From an uncultured Bacteroidales bacterium (GTDB lineage: Bacteria; Bacteroidota; Bacteroidia; Bacteroidales; UBA932), in NCBI GenBank assembly GCA_947168525.1, contig CAMVMG010000012.1:1-60767 (forward strand): a stretch of DNA of 60,767 nt, given 5' to 3'. Numbering within the stretch: the first letter of the stretch is position 1; each line of letters starts with the position of its first letter. Below are positions 8,067-16,680 of the stretch, one piece after another. The notes beneath the pieces were generated by a model. The model was not told where the DNA came from, searched no databases, and saw nothing but the letters and a program-made list of their open reading frames with translations. The translations under genes were made by a program, and so were the position numbers.

Positions 8067-8074
8067 TAAGTGAT

Positions 8075-8101
8075 GCTAAATTCTCATTTATGGAAGAGTG
8101 G
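8075..8101 (+). repeat. hsdS start repeat, copy 1
   Basis: A 27-bp sequence running from GCTAAATTCTCATTT through the start codon and MEEW of hsdS. Copies 2 and 3 lie at 9231-9257 and 10330-10356 in the same orientation. It also fixes the hsdS start at 8090 rather than 8051. Confidence 0.85.
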
Positions 8102-9235
8102 AAGAAATACAAAATGAGTGATTTCATTGATTTCAATCCTACGGTATCCTTAAAAAAGGGCACCGTAGCAAGAAAAATTACTATGGATAAACTCATCCCT
8201 CACTCCCGTGATATATATGACTGGGAATACGAACCGTATTCTGGAGGAACCAAGTTCCAAAACGGGGATACTATTATGGCTCGTATTACTCCTTGTCTTG
8301 AAAATGGTAAGCATGCTTTTATTTCCCTCCTGAATGATGGTGAAACAGCTTATGGCTCTACTGAGTATATTGTTATGCGTGGCATTCCAGGAATAAGCGA
8401 TAACCGTTTTGTATACTATTTATCGCATTTTCCTGATTTCAAGAATGCGGCTGTTAAATCAATGGTTGGTTCATCTGGGCGACAGCGTGCCCAGGTGGAT
8501 GTCATTAAGAATCTAGAATTCTATCTTCCTGGACTTGTAGAGCAAAGAAAGATAGCTGACACACTCTCCGCACTAGACGACAAAATCGCACTCAACAATC
8601 GTATAAATCATAATTTGGAGGAGCAAGCACGTATTCAATTTGAGGCTTGGTGCGCTAAATGTGTTGAATCTAAGTTAATTAGAGAACTATCATCAAATAT
8701 TCTTGATTATACACCAAACAATCACAAAAAGGTCATTTTACTCAACAGCAGCGATGTAACTGAAGGCCGTTTTGAATCTCTACCGTTTGTTGATAATCAA
8801 AACCTCAAGGGGCAATTCAAAAAGCGTTTTATGAAGGGCGATATTCTATATTCGGAGATTCGCCCGCGTAACCATCACTTTGCTATTTGTTATTTCGATG
8901 CAGACGAATACATCGCCTCTACAAGGCTTATGGTTATTAGAAAAAACGAAAAAGAGATTTCTTCTGATGCGCTCCTCTATCAATATCTATTAATGCCATC
9001 AGTACTAGAAGAATTTACTTCTAAAACGGAATCTCGTTCAGGAACTTTTCCTCAAGGGAATTATGATGATTTATCCTCGTCCGAGGTTCCCTACAGTTCG
9101 GATAACTTGCAGATTGGAAAGGCTCTGGATGCAATATACGGCGTTATATGGGCTAATATGGAGGAAAATAAGCGACTTGCATCCATCAGAGATTCCTTAC
9201 TTCCTCAGTTGATGTCTGGTCTTATAACCTGCTAA
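8090..9235 (+). CDS. hsdS: Type I restriction specificity subunit HsdS (copy 1, full length)
   Basis: A 381-residue specificity protein with the usual two target-recognition domains (about residues 1-160 and 200-345) separated and followed by helical conserved regions. The first ends with LNNRINHNLEEQA near residues 168-180; the last ends with ENKRLASIRDSLLPQLMSG. It brings HsdM and HsdR to a split DNA site, each domain reading one half. The start at 8090 is chosen because all three copies begin with MEEW at the same repeat. It is the first hsdS after the recombinase and so perhaps the expressed one. AT-rich composition points to transfer or frequent exchange. Confidence 0.9.
   Translation: MEEWKKYKMSDFIDFNPTVSLKKGTVARKITMDKLIPHSRDIYDWEYEPYSGGTKFQNGDTIMARITPCLENGKHAFISLLNDGETAYGSTEYIVMRGIPGISDNRFVYYLSHFPDFKNAAVKSMVGSSGRQRAQVDVIKNLEFYLPGLVEQRKIADTLSALDDKIALNNRINHNLEEQARIQFEAWCAKCVESKLIRELSSNILDYTPNNHKKVILLNSSDVTEGRFESLPFVDNQNLKGQFKKRFMKGDILYSEIRPRNHHFAICYFDADEYIASTRLMVIRKNEKEISSDALLYQYLLMPSVLEEFTSKTESRSGTFPQGNYDDLSSSEVPYSSDNLQIGKALDAIYGVIWANMEENKRLASIRDSLLPQLMSGLITC
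8588..8629 (+). repeat. Central hsdS repeat, copy 1
   Basis: About 42 bp coding for ALNNRINHNLEEQA, differing at a single position from 9693-9734 and partly matching 10858-10890. It lies exactly between the two recognition domains, the natural exchange point for half-genes. Confidence 0.85.
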
Positions 9236-9257
9236 ATTCTCATTTATGGAAGAATGG
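9231..9257 (+). repeat. hsdS start repeat, copy 2
   Basis: Matches 8075-8101 and 10330-10356. It overlaps the stop of hsdS copy 1 and carries the ATG of copy 2 at 9246. Confidence 0.85.
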
Positions 9258-10334
9258 GGAACATATAAATTATCTGAGATATCAAGTTTCAAAACAGGGA
9301 AGCTGGATTCAAACGCCTCTTGTGAGGGCGGCAAGTATCCGTTCTTTACCTGCTCGCCTGAGACGTTAAGTATTAATCAATATGCCTTCGATCAAAAGGC
9401 TATTCTTCTTGCCGGGAATAATGCGGAAGGAAATTTTAACGTGAAGTATTATGAAGGAAAGTTTAATGCATATCAAAGAACATATGTATTTACCGCTAAT
9501 GAAAAGAAGGTTATTCCGTATTTTCTATTTTATGCACTCAAAATTTGCTTGAATGATTTTAAGCAAATGTCTCAAGGCACTTCCACAAAGTTTCTAACAG
9601 CTAAGATCCTTAATTCTTTTGAGGTAAAGTTACCCCCTATAAGCATTCAAGCAAAGATTGTCAATTTGTTACGAAGCATTGACGAGAAGGTAGCACTCAA
9701 CAATCGCATAAATCATAATTTGGAGGAGCAAGCAGATAGCCTTATTTTATCTGCAATTGAAACTCAGTCTATTGGAAGTGCCCACCTAAGGGATATCTGT
9801 TCATATGTTACCGAGAGAGTGAATAGTGACACTCTAAACAATGAGAACTATATCTCCACAGATAACATGTTTGCAAATAGAGGAGGCGTAGGTATAGCAG
9901 CAAAAATCCCCGGTGGGAAATGTACGTCGTTTAAGGCTCAAGACGTTCTTGTTTCCAATATTAGGCCGTATTTCAAGAAGGTCTGGAGGGCTTCTTTTTC
10001 TGGTGGCTGTTCAAATGATGTCCTTTGCTTCCGTACAACAACAGGAACCAGTTCGTTCCTTTATCATTTGCTTAGATCTGATGTCTTCTTTGAATATGTC
10101 ATGAGTGGCGCTAAGGGTAGTAAAATGCCCCGCGGCGATAAGCTGCATATTTTGAACTGGGTAATTCCAGTATTTGAAACAGATTGTATTGCTTCCCTAG
10201 AAGGCGCACTTGAAGAAATCGATGATAGGGTGGCTATTACACAAGAGGAGAATCGAAGATTGAGCGCCATACGAGATTCACTATTACCAATGCTTATGTC
10301 GAATAGCATTAGTATAAATGACTTAACCTGCTAA
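9246..10334 (+). CDS. hsdS: Type I restriction specificity subunit HsdS (copy 2, full length)
   Basis: A 362-residue HsdS with two recognition domains and both conserved helical regions (LNNRINHNLEEQA near residues 150-163 and ENRRLSAIRDSLLPMLMS near the end). The recognition domains differ clearly from copy 1, so it should read another DNA site; only the helical regions and the first residues are shared. It begins 10 bp after copy 1 within a direct repeat. Two intact hsdS genes behind one hsdM and hsdR could give alternative enzyme specificities, either both made together or exchanged by recombination. No separate promoter is seen. Confidence 0.9.
   Translation: MEEWGTYKLSEISSFKTGKLDSNASCEGGKYPFFTCSPETLSINQYAFDQKAILLAGNNAEGNFNVKYYEGKFNAYQRTYVFTANEKKVIPYFLFYALKICLNDFKQMSQGTSTKFLTAKILNSFEVKLPPISIQAKIVNLLRSIDEKVALNNRINHNLEEQADSLILSAIETQSIGSAHLRDICSYVTERVNSDTLNNENYISTDNMFANRGGVGIAAKIPGGKCTSFKAQDVLVSNIRPYFKKVWRASFSGGCSNDVLCFRTTTGTSSFLYHLLRSDVFFEYVMSGAKGSKMPRGDKLHILNWVIPVFETDCIASLEGALEEIDDRVAITQEENRRLSAIRDSLLPMLMSNSISINDLTC
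9693..9734 (+). repeat. Central hsdS repeat, copy 2
   Basis: A 42-bp near-perfect copy of 8588-8629 between the two recognition domains of hsdS copy 2. Confidence 0.85.
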
Positions 10335-10356
10335 ATTCTCATTTATGGAAGAGTGG
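10330..10356 (+). repeat. hsdS start repeat, copy 3
   Basis: Third direct copy of the start repeat. AACCTGCTAAATTCTC upstream is also shared with copy 2, extending their identity beyond the core. Confidence 0.85.
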
Positions 10357-10893
10357 AAAACATATAAGATAAAGGATATATGCCTGGTGAATACCGACCA
10401 ATACTCCGCAAAAGAAGGTTGGCAAACTATACTGTATCTTGATACAGGGAACATTACTGAGAACCACATTGGCGATATTCAGTTTTTTTCTCTCCCTTCC
10501 GATGAATTGCCTAGTAGAGCAAGGAGAAAGGTAAAGCATAATGATATTATTTTCTCGACTGTAAGGCCAAATCAAAGGCACTACGGTATTCTAAATCATC
10601 CAGCGGATAATCTTTTAGTGTCGACTGGTTTTACGGTTCTTACTGCAAAGCCAGGAATAGCAGATCCTTTTTTTGTCTATTACTATTTGACACAGCCCGA
10701 ATTGATAGATTATCTTCAGGGCGTCGCAGAACAGAGTGTATCTGCATATCCTTCTTTAAAGTCATCAGACATCGAGGAAATAGAAATTGCTCTGCCGCCC
10801 ATAGCTGAGCAAAAACGTTTATCTTCAGTTCTACGCTCTTTGGATTCAAAAATAGAGCTCAACATTCGCATAAATCATAATTTGGCGGCATAG
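10345..10893 (+). CDS. Half HsdS: one recognition domain ending inside the central repeat
   Basis: This 182-residue ORF has one target-recognition domain (distinct from those of copies 1 and 2) followed by the start of the central conserved region (LNIRINHNL), then reads Ala-Ala-stop at 10891-10893. The second recognition domain and terminal helix are missing. It may be a stored cassette supplying a recognition half to copies 1 or 2 through the direct repeats, the remnant of a deletion between repeats, or a functional half-subunit (homodimeric half-HsdS proteins are known in other systems). It ends 48 bp before hsdR. Confidence 0.8.
   Translation: MEEWKTYKIKDICLVNTDQYSAKEGWQTILYLDTGNITENHIGDIQFFSLPSDELPSRARRKVKHNDIIFSTVRPNQRHYGILNHPADNLLVSTGFTVLTAKPGIADPFFVYYYLTQPELIDYLQGVAEQSVSAYPSLKSSDIEEIEIALPPIAEQKRLSSVLRSLDSKIELNIRINHNLAA
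10858..10890 (+). repeat. Central hsdS repeat, copy 3 (truncated)
   Basis: CTCAACATTCGCATAAATC and the following TAATTTGG match copies 1 and 2; identity then breaks at GCGGCATAG, creating the stop codon of the half gene. Confidence 0.8.
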
Positions 10894-10941
10894 AAGAAAA
10901 CGGCAGGACCACTATAAAATTGATAAACAGGACTTTAGTAT

Positions 10942-13900
10942 ATGAGTGTCTTTACGGAATCAAATTACGAGAACGCACTTCTTGAGTTACTCGACAATCT
11001 GGGTTACGAGCACCTGTATGGCCCGGAAATAGAGCGTGACTACCGGGTCCCGTTCTACGGTGCGCAACTCTCACATAGTCTGATGCTGGTGAACCCCACC
11101 AAACCGGCGGCGGCTATCGATGAGGCTATTCGTAAGGTACGCGATATCGACTCCGGCACCCTGGTCCAGAAGAACCAGCAGTTCATGGAATATCTCCAGA
11201 ACGGCGTAGAGGTGAGCTATATGCACAAGGGAGAGGCGGTTAATGATATTGTGTACCTCATTGACTTCGCCCATCCGGACCGGAACACCTTCCAGGCCAT
11301 TAACCAGTGGACCTACGTGGAGAAATCCGAGAAGCGGGCAGACATCATGATCTTCGTGAACGGTTTGCCGCTGGTACTTGTGGAGCTAAAGTCGCCGTCG
11401 CGGGAAGAAACCGATGCATCTGCAGCATACCGTCAAATCCGTAATTACATTCAGGAAATCCCGTCCCTGTTCATCTACAATGTCTTCTGCGTAATGAGTG
11501 ATATGGCGCTCTCTAAGGCCGGCACTATTACCAGCAAGGAAGACCGCTTCATGGAATGGAAGACCAAGGACGGTATGGAGGAGACCAAGGATTTCATCGA
11601 CTACGACACCTTCTTCGTAGGAATGTTCAAGCGAGACCGCTTCCTGGATCTCATCAAGAATTTTACCTGCTTCAGCGTGGACGAGGCAGGCTCCGCAAAG
11701 ATACTCGCCGGATATCATCAGTATTTCGCCGTCAAGAAGGCCGTGGATCGCACCGTCAAGGCCACCAACGGCGACGGTAAGATTGGCGTATTCTGGCACA
11801 CCCAGGGCAGTGGAAAGTCGCTCTCTATGGTTTTCTACGCTCATCTGATTCAAACGGTCCTCAACAAGCCTACTATCGTGGTTATCACAGACCGCAATGA
11901 CCTGGATGACCAGCTTTACACCCAGTTCTCCAAGTGCCAGCAATTCCTCCGCCAGAAACCTGTCCAGGCCTCCAGTCGGGATAATCTCCGTGAACTGCTT
12001 GTTGGCCGTGAGGCAAACGGCATCATCTTCACCACGATGCAGAAATTTGAGGAATCCAGCGAACCGCTTTCCGAGCGCCGGAACATCGTGGTAATGGCAG
12101 ATGAAGCTCACCGTGGCCACTACGGTTTTGAGGAGAAGATTGATGCCCAAGGCCGCATCAGTGTCGGTACCGCACGCGTCATTCACGACTCGTTACCTAA
12201 CGCATCTTTCATCGGCTTCACCGGCACACCCATCTCCCAGAAAGACCGCGATACACAGGAAGTCTTCGGTGACTACATCGACATCTACGACATGACGCAG
12301 GCCGTCAAGGACGGCGCCACCTGTCCGGTCTTCTATGAGTCCCGCGTGGTTAATCTCAAACTGGATGAAGAAACCATCCGGAAGATTGATGCTGAGTACG
12401 AGAAACTCTACGACGAAGGCGCCACGCCTCAACAGATTGAAGAGAGTATGCACGAGATGTCCCATCTGGAAGAGATTCTCGGTGCTCCGGAAACAATCGA
12501 CTCTTTGGTAAAGGATATCCTGAAGCATTACGAAGAAAACCGCCAGTTTGAGCTCACCGGCAAGGCTATGATTGTGGCCTTCTCCCGTCCTATTGCCATC
12601 CGCATCTACAAGCGCATCCTAGAACTCCGGCCCGGCTGGACCGAGAAGGTAAAGGTTGTGATGACCGGTTCCAACAACGATCCGGAGGAATGGCACGACA
12701 TAGTTGGCAACAAGCAGTATAAGAAGGAACTGGCCAAGAAGTTCAAGGATGACACCGACCCGATGAAGATTGCCATCGTTGTGGACATGTGGCTCACCGG
12801 TTTCGATGTGCCTTCGTTGGCCACCATGTACGTTTACAAACCCATGTCCGGCCACAATCTGATGCAGGCAATCGCTCGTGTGAACCGCGTGTTCTCCGGC
12901 AAGGCCGGCGGTCTGGTCGTGGACTACATCGGTATCGCCAAGGCCCTGAAGGAGGCCATGCGCGACTACACCAAGCAGGACCAGGAGAACTATGGCGACC
13001 CGAACATCAAGGAAACAGCCTTGGTCAAGTTCAAGGAGAAACTGGAAGTTTGCCGCGACTTTTTCCACGGCTTCAACTACGCCAAATTCCACGACGGCAC
13101 CGATGCTGACCGCGCAGAAATCATCAAGGGCGCTGTCAACTTCATGCTGGCTCCCTCTATGGAAGAGCAGTGCACCAAGTTCCTGAAGGAAGCCCTGCTG
13201 CTGAAGAATGCCGTCAGCCTGTGCCGGAGCCTCCTGAACGAAGAACAACGTTTTGAAGCCGCCTTCTTTGAAACCGTCCGTACTGCCATTAACCGTATCA
13301 AGAACATCAAGACGAAGGTTTCCAAGCGGGAAATCAATGAGCGTATCGGTGAGTTGCTCAAGCAGAGCATTAAGAGTGAGGGTGTAATCAATTTGTTCTC
13401 AGATGTTAAGGCGGAGTTCTCGCTCTTTGACCCTGCCTTCCTGGAGGAAATCTCCAAAATGAAGGAGAAACACATTGCCATCGAGCTCTTGAAGAAACTG
13501 CTCAAAGAGCGCATCCACCTCTACCAACGCACCAATCTGGTCCAGGCGCAGAAATTCTCCGACCTTATCAATATGGCCCTCTCTAACTACCTTAAAGGCC
13601 TCCTTACCAACGAGGAAGTCATCAAGGAGCTGCTGGATCTGGCCAAGGAGATTGCTCAGAGCGAGGAAGTTGCCGACAGCTTGGGGCTCAACGCAGAGGA
13701 AAAGGCCTTCTACGACGCCCTTACGCGCCCGCAGGCCGTCAAGGACTTCTATACCAACGAAGAGCTGGTCAATCTCACCAAGGAACTGACCGAGGAACTC
13801 CGGAAAAACCGCACCATCGACTGGCAGAAGAAGGAATCTGCCCGTGCCGGTATGCGCTCCAAGGTCAAGCGCCTCCTGAAGAAATACCACTACCCGCCGG

Positions 13901-14085
13901 AAGAAGAGCAGTCCGCTGTGGAAACCGTCATCCACCAGTGCGAACAATGGGCAGACGTGGATTCTAGCGAATATGACTATGGCACTGCTTCATATGTGGA
14001 GGGATATAGCCCTAATACATACGAACTGTACCCTGAATATCACATGGTAGCTGAGCCTAAAGGTCCGAAATATGGTAGTAATTGA
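10942..14085 (+). CDS. hsdR: Type I restriction endonuclease/translocase subunit HsdR
   Basis: A complete 1047-residue HsdR. The N-terminal nuclease domain has Asp134 (RADIMIF) and Glu148-Leu-Lys150 (VELKSPS), a PD-(D/E)xK site. The superfamily 2 motor follows: Walker A TQGSGKS with Lys292, DEAH near residue 388, and GFTGTP, then a second RecA-like lobe (MWLTGFDVPS, QAIARVNR) and a long helical C-terminus (about residues 730-1000) for docking to HsdM. In the complex it pulls DNA through and cuts it far from the recognition site when the site is unmethylated. It lies 48 bp after the half hsdS and 15 bp before the next nuclease gene, so the defence genes may be one long transcript. Confidence 0.95.
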   Translation: MSVFTESNYENALLELLDNLGYEHLYGPEIERDYRVPFYGAQLSHSLMLVNPTKPAAAIDEAIRKVRDIDSGTLVQKNQQFMEYLQNGVEVSYMHKGEAVNDIVYLIDFAHPDRNTFQAINQWTYVEKSEKRADIMIFVNGLPLVLVELKSPSREETDASAAYRQIRNYIQEIPSLFIYNVFCVMSDMALSKAGTITSKEDRFMEWKTKDGMEETKDFIDYDTFFVGMFKRDRFLDLIKNFTCFSVDEAGSAKILAGYHQYFAVKKAVDRTVKATNGDGKIGVFWHTQGSGKSLSMVFYAHLIQTVLNKPTIVVITDRNDLDDQLYTQFSKCQQFLRQKPVQASSRDNLRELLVGREANGIIFTTMQKFEESSEPLSERRNIVVMADEAHRGHYGFEEKIDAQGRISVGTARVIHDSLPNASFIGFTGTPISQKDRDTQEVFGDYIDIYDMTQAVKDGATCPVFYESRVVNLKLDEETIRKIDAEYEKLYDEGATPQQIEESMHEMSHLEEILGAPETIDSLVKDILKHYEENRQFELTGKAMIVAFSRPIAIRIYKRILELRPGWTEKVKVVMTGSNNDPEEWHDIVGNKQYKKELAKKFKDDTDPMKIAIVVDMWLTGFDVPSLATMYVYKPMSGHNLMQAIARVNRVFSGKAGGLVVDYIGIAKALKEAMRDYTKQDQENYGDPNIKETALVKFKEKLEVCRDFFHGFNYAKFHDGTDADRAEIIKGAVNFMLAPSMEEQCTKFLKEALLLKNAVSLCRSLLNEEQRFEAAFFETVRTAINRIKNIKTKVSKREINERIGELLKQSIKSEGVINLFSDVKAEFSLFDPAFLEEISKMKEKHIAIELLKKLLKERIHLYQRTNLVQAQKFSDLINMALSNYLKGLLTNEEVIKELLDLAKEIAQSEEVADSLGLNAEEKAFYDALTRPQAVKDFYTNEELVNLTKELTEELRKNRTIDWQKKESARAGMRSKVKRLLKKYHYPPEEEQSAVETVIHQCEQWADVDSSEYDYGTASYVEGYSPNTYELYPEYHMVAEPKGPKYGSN

Positions 14086-14100
14086 TTAATATATAGCACA

Positions 14101-15294
14101 ATGGCAGAAACGAGAAAATACATCAGGGTTATGCTCGGCCGGGGAAGCATGTATGCAAAAAAATGTCGCGAGGAAGGGTTTATTGGCGCCGGCTTTGAAG
14201 TGAATGTCGACCTTTCCGATTCTCTCTATGAGAATTGGAGAGACTTTAACAAAAAGTTTATCCCCTTGTGGATGAACAATGTGCCTGGGAAGTCTACGAC
14301 ATCCGCCGGGTTGGCGTGTGGTTTCCTTTGGACTATTGTGAAAGGTTTGAGAATAGGGGATGTCGTTATCTGTCCGTCTGGAGAGGGATATTATTATGTC
14401 GGAATCATTGATAGTGGTTATTATTACTGGCCTGGTGAAATATTGCCGCACCGACGAAAAGTAGTATGGATGGATAAAGTCATTGATCGTAAGAGCATGT
14501 CCAAGGAGCTAAGGAATTCTTCCGGCTCTATTGGCACATGTTGCGATGTGACAAAATATGCTTCAGAGATTGAGGGTTTATTAAATGGGAGGACATTTGT
14601 TGCTCCTGTAACCTCTAAGAACAACGAAAGAACTGAAACAGTAAAATCTTTTGATGAGCGTTCCTTGCATAAATTGTTTTGTAGCTTCCTCCGCAATAGA
14701 GGTGTCTACGCAAAAACTATCTATCATGAGAAATCGTCAAACAAAGCAGACAGCGCACAGAAATGGATTCATCCTGACATCGTCGGAGCTCAGTTTGAGG
14801 AGTTTAAGAATGATGCCACATTGGCCCTGTTAAAAGCGACGGAACCAAAACAGTCAATACACATATACTCATACGAGCTTAAACGAAGAATAGAGACTGA
14901 TTCCCAACTGAAACAATATTATTTTCAGGCGCTATCCAATAGCAGTTGGGCCAATTTTGGATTTCTTGTTGCCTTTGAGGTTAACGAAGATTTGGAAGAA
15001 GAAATGGCCCGTCTGAACAACGCTTTTGGAATAGGAATCATTTTAATGCAGGCCAACGACTCTAAGATTCTATATCCCGCAAGAGAGAAGGCTCTTGACT
15101 ACAACACTATTGAGAAACTGAATAATCTGAACCCTGACTTTTGTGAGTTCATCAAAAAACTTTCAAAGGTTATGAATGCCTCCAAGGACTATACGGCAGA
15201 TGCGAAAAATTCTTTTGAGAAGATTTGCGATAAGATTTTCGAGTCTGATGATGATTTGGAATCCTATTGCAAAGAGCACAATATTCCGTTCTAA
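14101..15294 (+). CDS. Putative modification-dependent nuclease: EVE-like domain plus HrgA/COG2958-like nuclease domain
   Basis: A 397-residue protein. The N-terminal 130 residues (YIRVMLGRGSMYAKKC, GDVVICPSGEGYYYVG, PGEILPHRRKV) look like an EVE/PUA-type modified-base reader. The C-terminal part resembles the HrgA/COG2958 nuclease domain: Asp226 in HPDIVG and Glu259-Leu-Lys261 in YELKRR form a PD-(D/E)xK-like pair, followed by YYFQALSNSSWANFGFLVAF. Reader plus nuclease is the plan of type IV enzymes that attack modified phage DNA. It starts 15 bp after hsdR and heads a run of five genes with gaps of 3-6 bp. It is AT-richer than hsdR. Domain calls are by eye; substrate is unknown. Confidence 0.6.
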   Translation: MAETRKYIRVMLGRGSMYAKKCREEGFIGAGFEVNVDLSDSLYENWRDFNKKFIPLWMNNVPGKSTTSAGLACGFLWTIVKGLRIGDVVICPSGEGYYYVGIIDSGYYYWPGEILPHRRKVVWMDKVIDRKSMSKELRNSSGSIGTCCDVTKYASEIEGLLNGRTFVAPVTSKNNERTETVKSFDERSLHKLFCSFLRNRGVYAKTIYHEKSSNKADSAQKWIHPDIVGAQFEEFKNDATLALLKATEPKQSIHIYSYELKRRIETDSQLKQYYFQALSNSSWANFGFLVAFEVNEDLEEEMARLNNAFGIGIILMQANDSKILYPAREKALDYNTIEKLNNLNPDFCEFIKKLSKVMNASKDYTADAKNSFEKICDKIFESDDDLESYCKEHNIPF

Positions 15295-15297
15295 ATT

Positions 15298-16167
15298 ATG
15301 GTGACATTCCCTAGTTTAATAGCCGACGTTTGTAAAACAGAGAAGACCATTGACCTCGTCTCTAAGGCCATCCCTGTTCTCATCCGATGGGCTCAAAGCG
15401 GTATTACGACCAATACGTATGGAGACCTTAGTCAAGAAATCGGTCGTCCACGTACCTTCATGTATATTGGTGAGGTATTAGGAAAGGTCGAGACAGTACT
15501 CAAAAAACTGAGAAAAAATCTTAGCCAAGACAAGATACCTTCACTTAATGCTCTTGTAAAGAAAACTGGGAAATCCGATTTGCCAAGTGATGGATTTGAT
15601 TTTGTTTCAAAGGGTTATGAAAATCTTCCTATAGATTTAAAAAAAGTTGTGGCGGAAGCCTACAACCAGAAAGCAATAGAGTATAAACACTGGGATCTTG
15701 TTCTACAAACTCTTTGCTTACAGCCGTCAATTGTTAATTCAGAAGTAGACGAGAAGTTAATTCGTTCTGGCAAACATTATGGTAGCGGAGGTGAAGGACC
15801 TCAACATAAAGCCCTAAAGGAGTATCTTTGCTCCCATCCTGAATCGATTGGCATTCGGAATGTCGTGAAGAGGGATATGGAGTTTATTCTCCTCTCCGGC
15901 GACCGACTGGATGTGTATTTTGAGCAGAAAAATGGCACCCGGATTGCTGTTGAAGTAAAGTCTAAAACATCCGCTGATGATGATATTTTGCGTGGTATCT
16001 ATCAGTGCGTAAAATACAAAGCTATCCTTGATGCAGAGAACAAGACTCATGGCGTATTTAGCAATACCCGTAGCGTTCTGGTTGTTGAAGGGTCTTTGTC
16101 TGAATCTAATCAACAGGTGAAAGATTCGCTGGGAATTAAGGTGATAGAAAACTTCATCAAAGGTTAA
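15298..16167 (+). CDS. Predicted PD-(D/E)xK nuclease of unknown family
   Basis: A 289-residue protein starting 3 bp after the previous stop. The N-terminal 130 residues are helical without a recognised motif. The C-terminal part reads GEGPQHKALKEYL, then GDRLDVYFEQKNGTRIAVEVKSK: Asp205 and Glu219-Val-Lys221 have the spacing and strand context of a PD-(D/E)xK active site, as in restriction and Vsr-like nucleases. The tail (KYKAIL, SVLVVEG) fits the remaining core. AT-rich like the preceding gene and probably acquired with it. It may be a partner nuclease for the EVE/HrgA-like protein, but no specific system is recognised. Confidence 0.6.
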   Translation: MVTFPSLIADVCKTEKTIDLVSKAIPVLIRWAQSGITTNTYGDLSQEIGRPRTFMYIGEVLGKVETVLKKLRKNLSQDKIPSLNALVKKTGKSDLPSDGFDFVSKGYENLPIDLKKVVAEAYNQKAIEYKHWDLVLQTLCLQPSIVNSEVDEKLIRSGKHYGSGGEGPQHKALKEYLCSHPESIGIRNVVKRDMEFILLSGDRLDVYFEQKNGTRIAVEVKSKTSADDDILRGIYQCVKYKAILDAENKTHGVFSNTRSVLVVEGSLSESNQQVKDSLGIKVIENFIKG

Positions 16168-16173
16168 ACGTCC

Positions 16174-16677
16174 ATGAACCCGTACACTACCTCCTTCTCT
16201 TCCCTCCACACCGCGAAGATTGCCGGCAAGCAGGCTCCGCACAAGGCCGTATTGCTGCTTTCCATCATGGACCTGGTGGAAGCCGGCATCATCACCAGCC
16301 CACGAATCGAAATGACTGAGGCCCTGGAGGGAACCTTCGCCAAGGTGTGGAAACGCTACATCGGCACGTCAATCATCTTCACCCCGAAGGTGGCCACCCC
16401 ATTCTGGCACCTGCAGAACGAGCCCTTCTATCGGCTGTATATGAACAACGGCCGGCTGATCAATGGCGGCACCGGCCGGTACTCTATCCCCTGGCTCCGA
16501 GAGAACACCTATGCGATGCTGGATGACAAACTGTTTCACCTGATGCAGGACGAGAACGCTCGCGCCGAGTTGCGAGTTACCCTCGTAAGCACCTACCTGA
16601 AAGACCTGCATTCCAGGACCGATTCGGTACTATCGGCCCTGACACTACTTGGACTGTTTTTACATTTAGCAGCATAA
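16174..16677 (+). CDS. Lone SBD-like domain protein (phosphorothioate-DNA reader type)
   Basis: A 167-residue protein starting 6 bp after the previous gene. It has the APHKAVLLLSIMDLVEAG motif and FWHLQNEPFYRL that mark the N-terminal domain of ScoMcrA-like HNH endonucleases, where it binds sulfur-modified DNA. In those enzymes an HNH domain follows; here the protein stops after about 150 residues with a hydrophobic tail and no HNH motif. It is GC-rich, unlike the two genes before it. Either the nuclease half was lost or the reader works with a nuclease encoded next door. No dnd or ssp genes are in the window. Confidence 0.6.
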   Translation: MNPYTTSFSSLHTAKIAGKQAPHKAVLLLSIMDLVEAGIITSPRIEMTEALEGTFAKVWKRYIGTSIIFTPKVATPFWHLQNEPFYRLYMNNGRLINGGTGRYSIPWLRENTYAMLDDKLFHLMQDENARAELRVTLVSTYLKDLHSRTDSVLSALTLLGLFLHLAA

Positions 16678-16680
16678 CCC

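Noticed and set aside
8051..8089. Upstream start for hsdS copy 1
   Set aside because: The 13 extra residues overlap the end of the DUF3644 gene and are not present in copies 2 and 3, which start at MEEW.
8075..10890. Repeats in the hsdS block considered as a CRISPR array
   Set aside because: Spacing is around 1.1 kb, the repeats encode conserved HsdS segments, and no cas genes are present.
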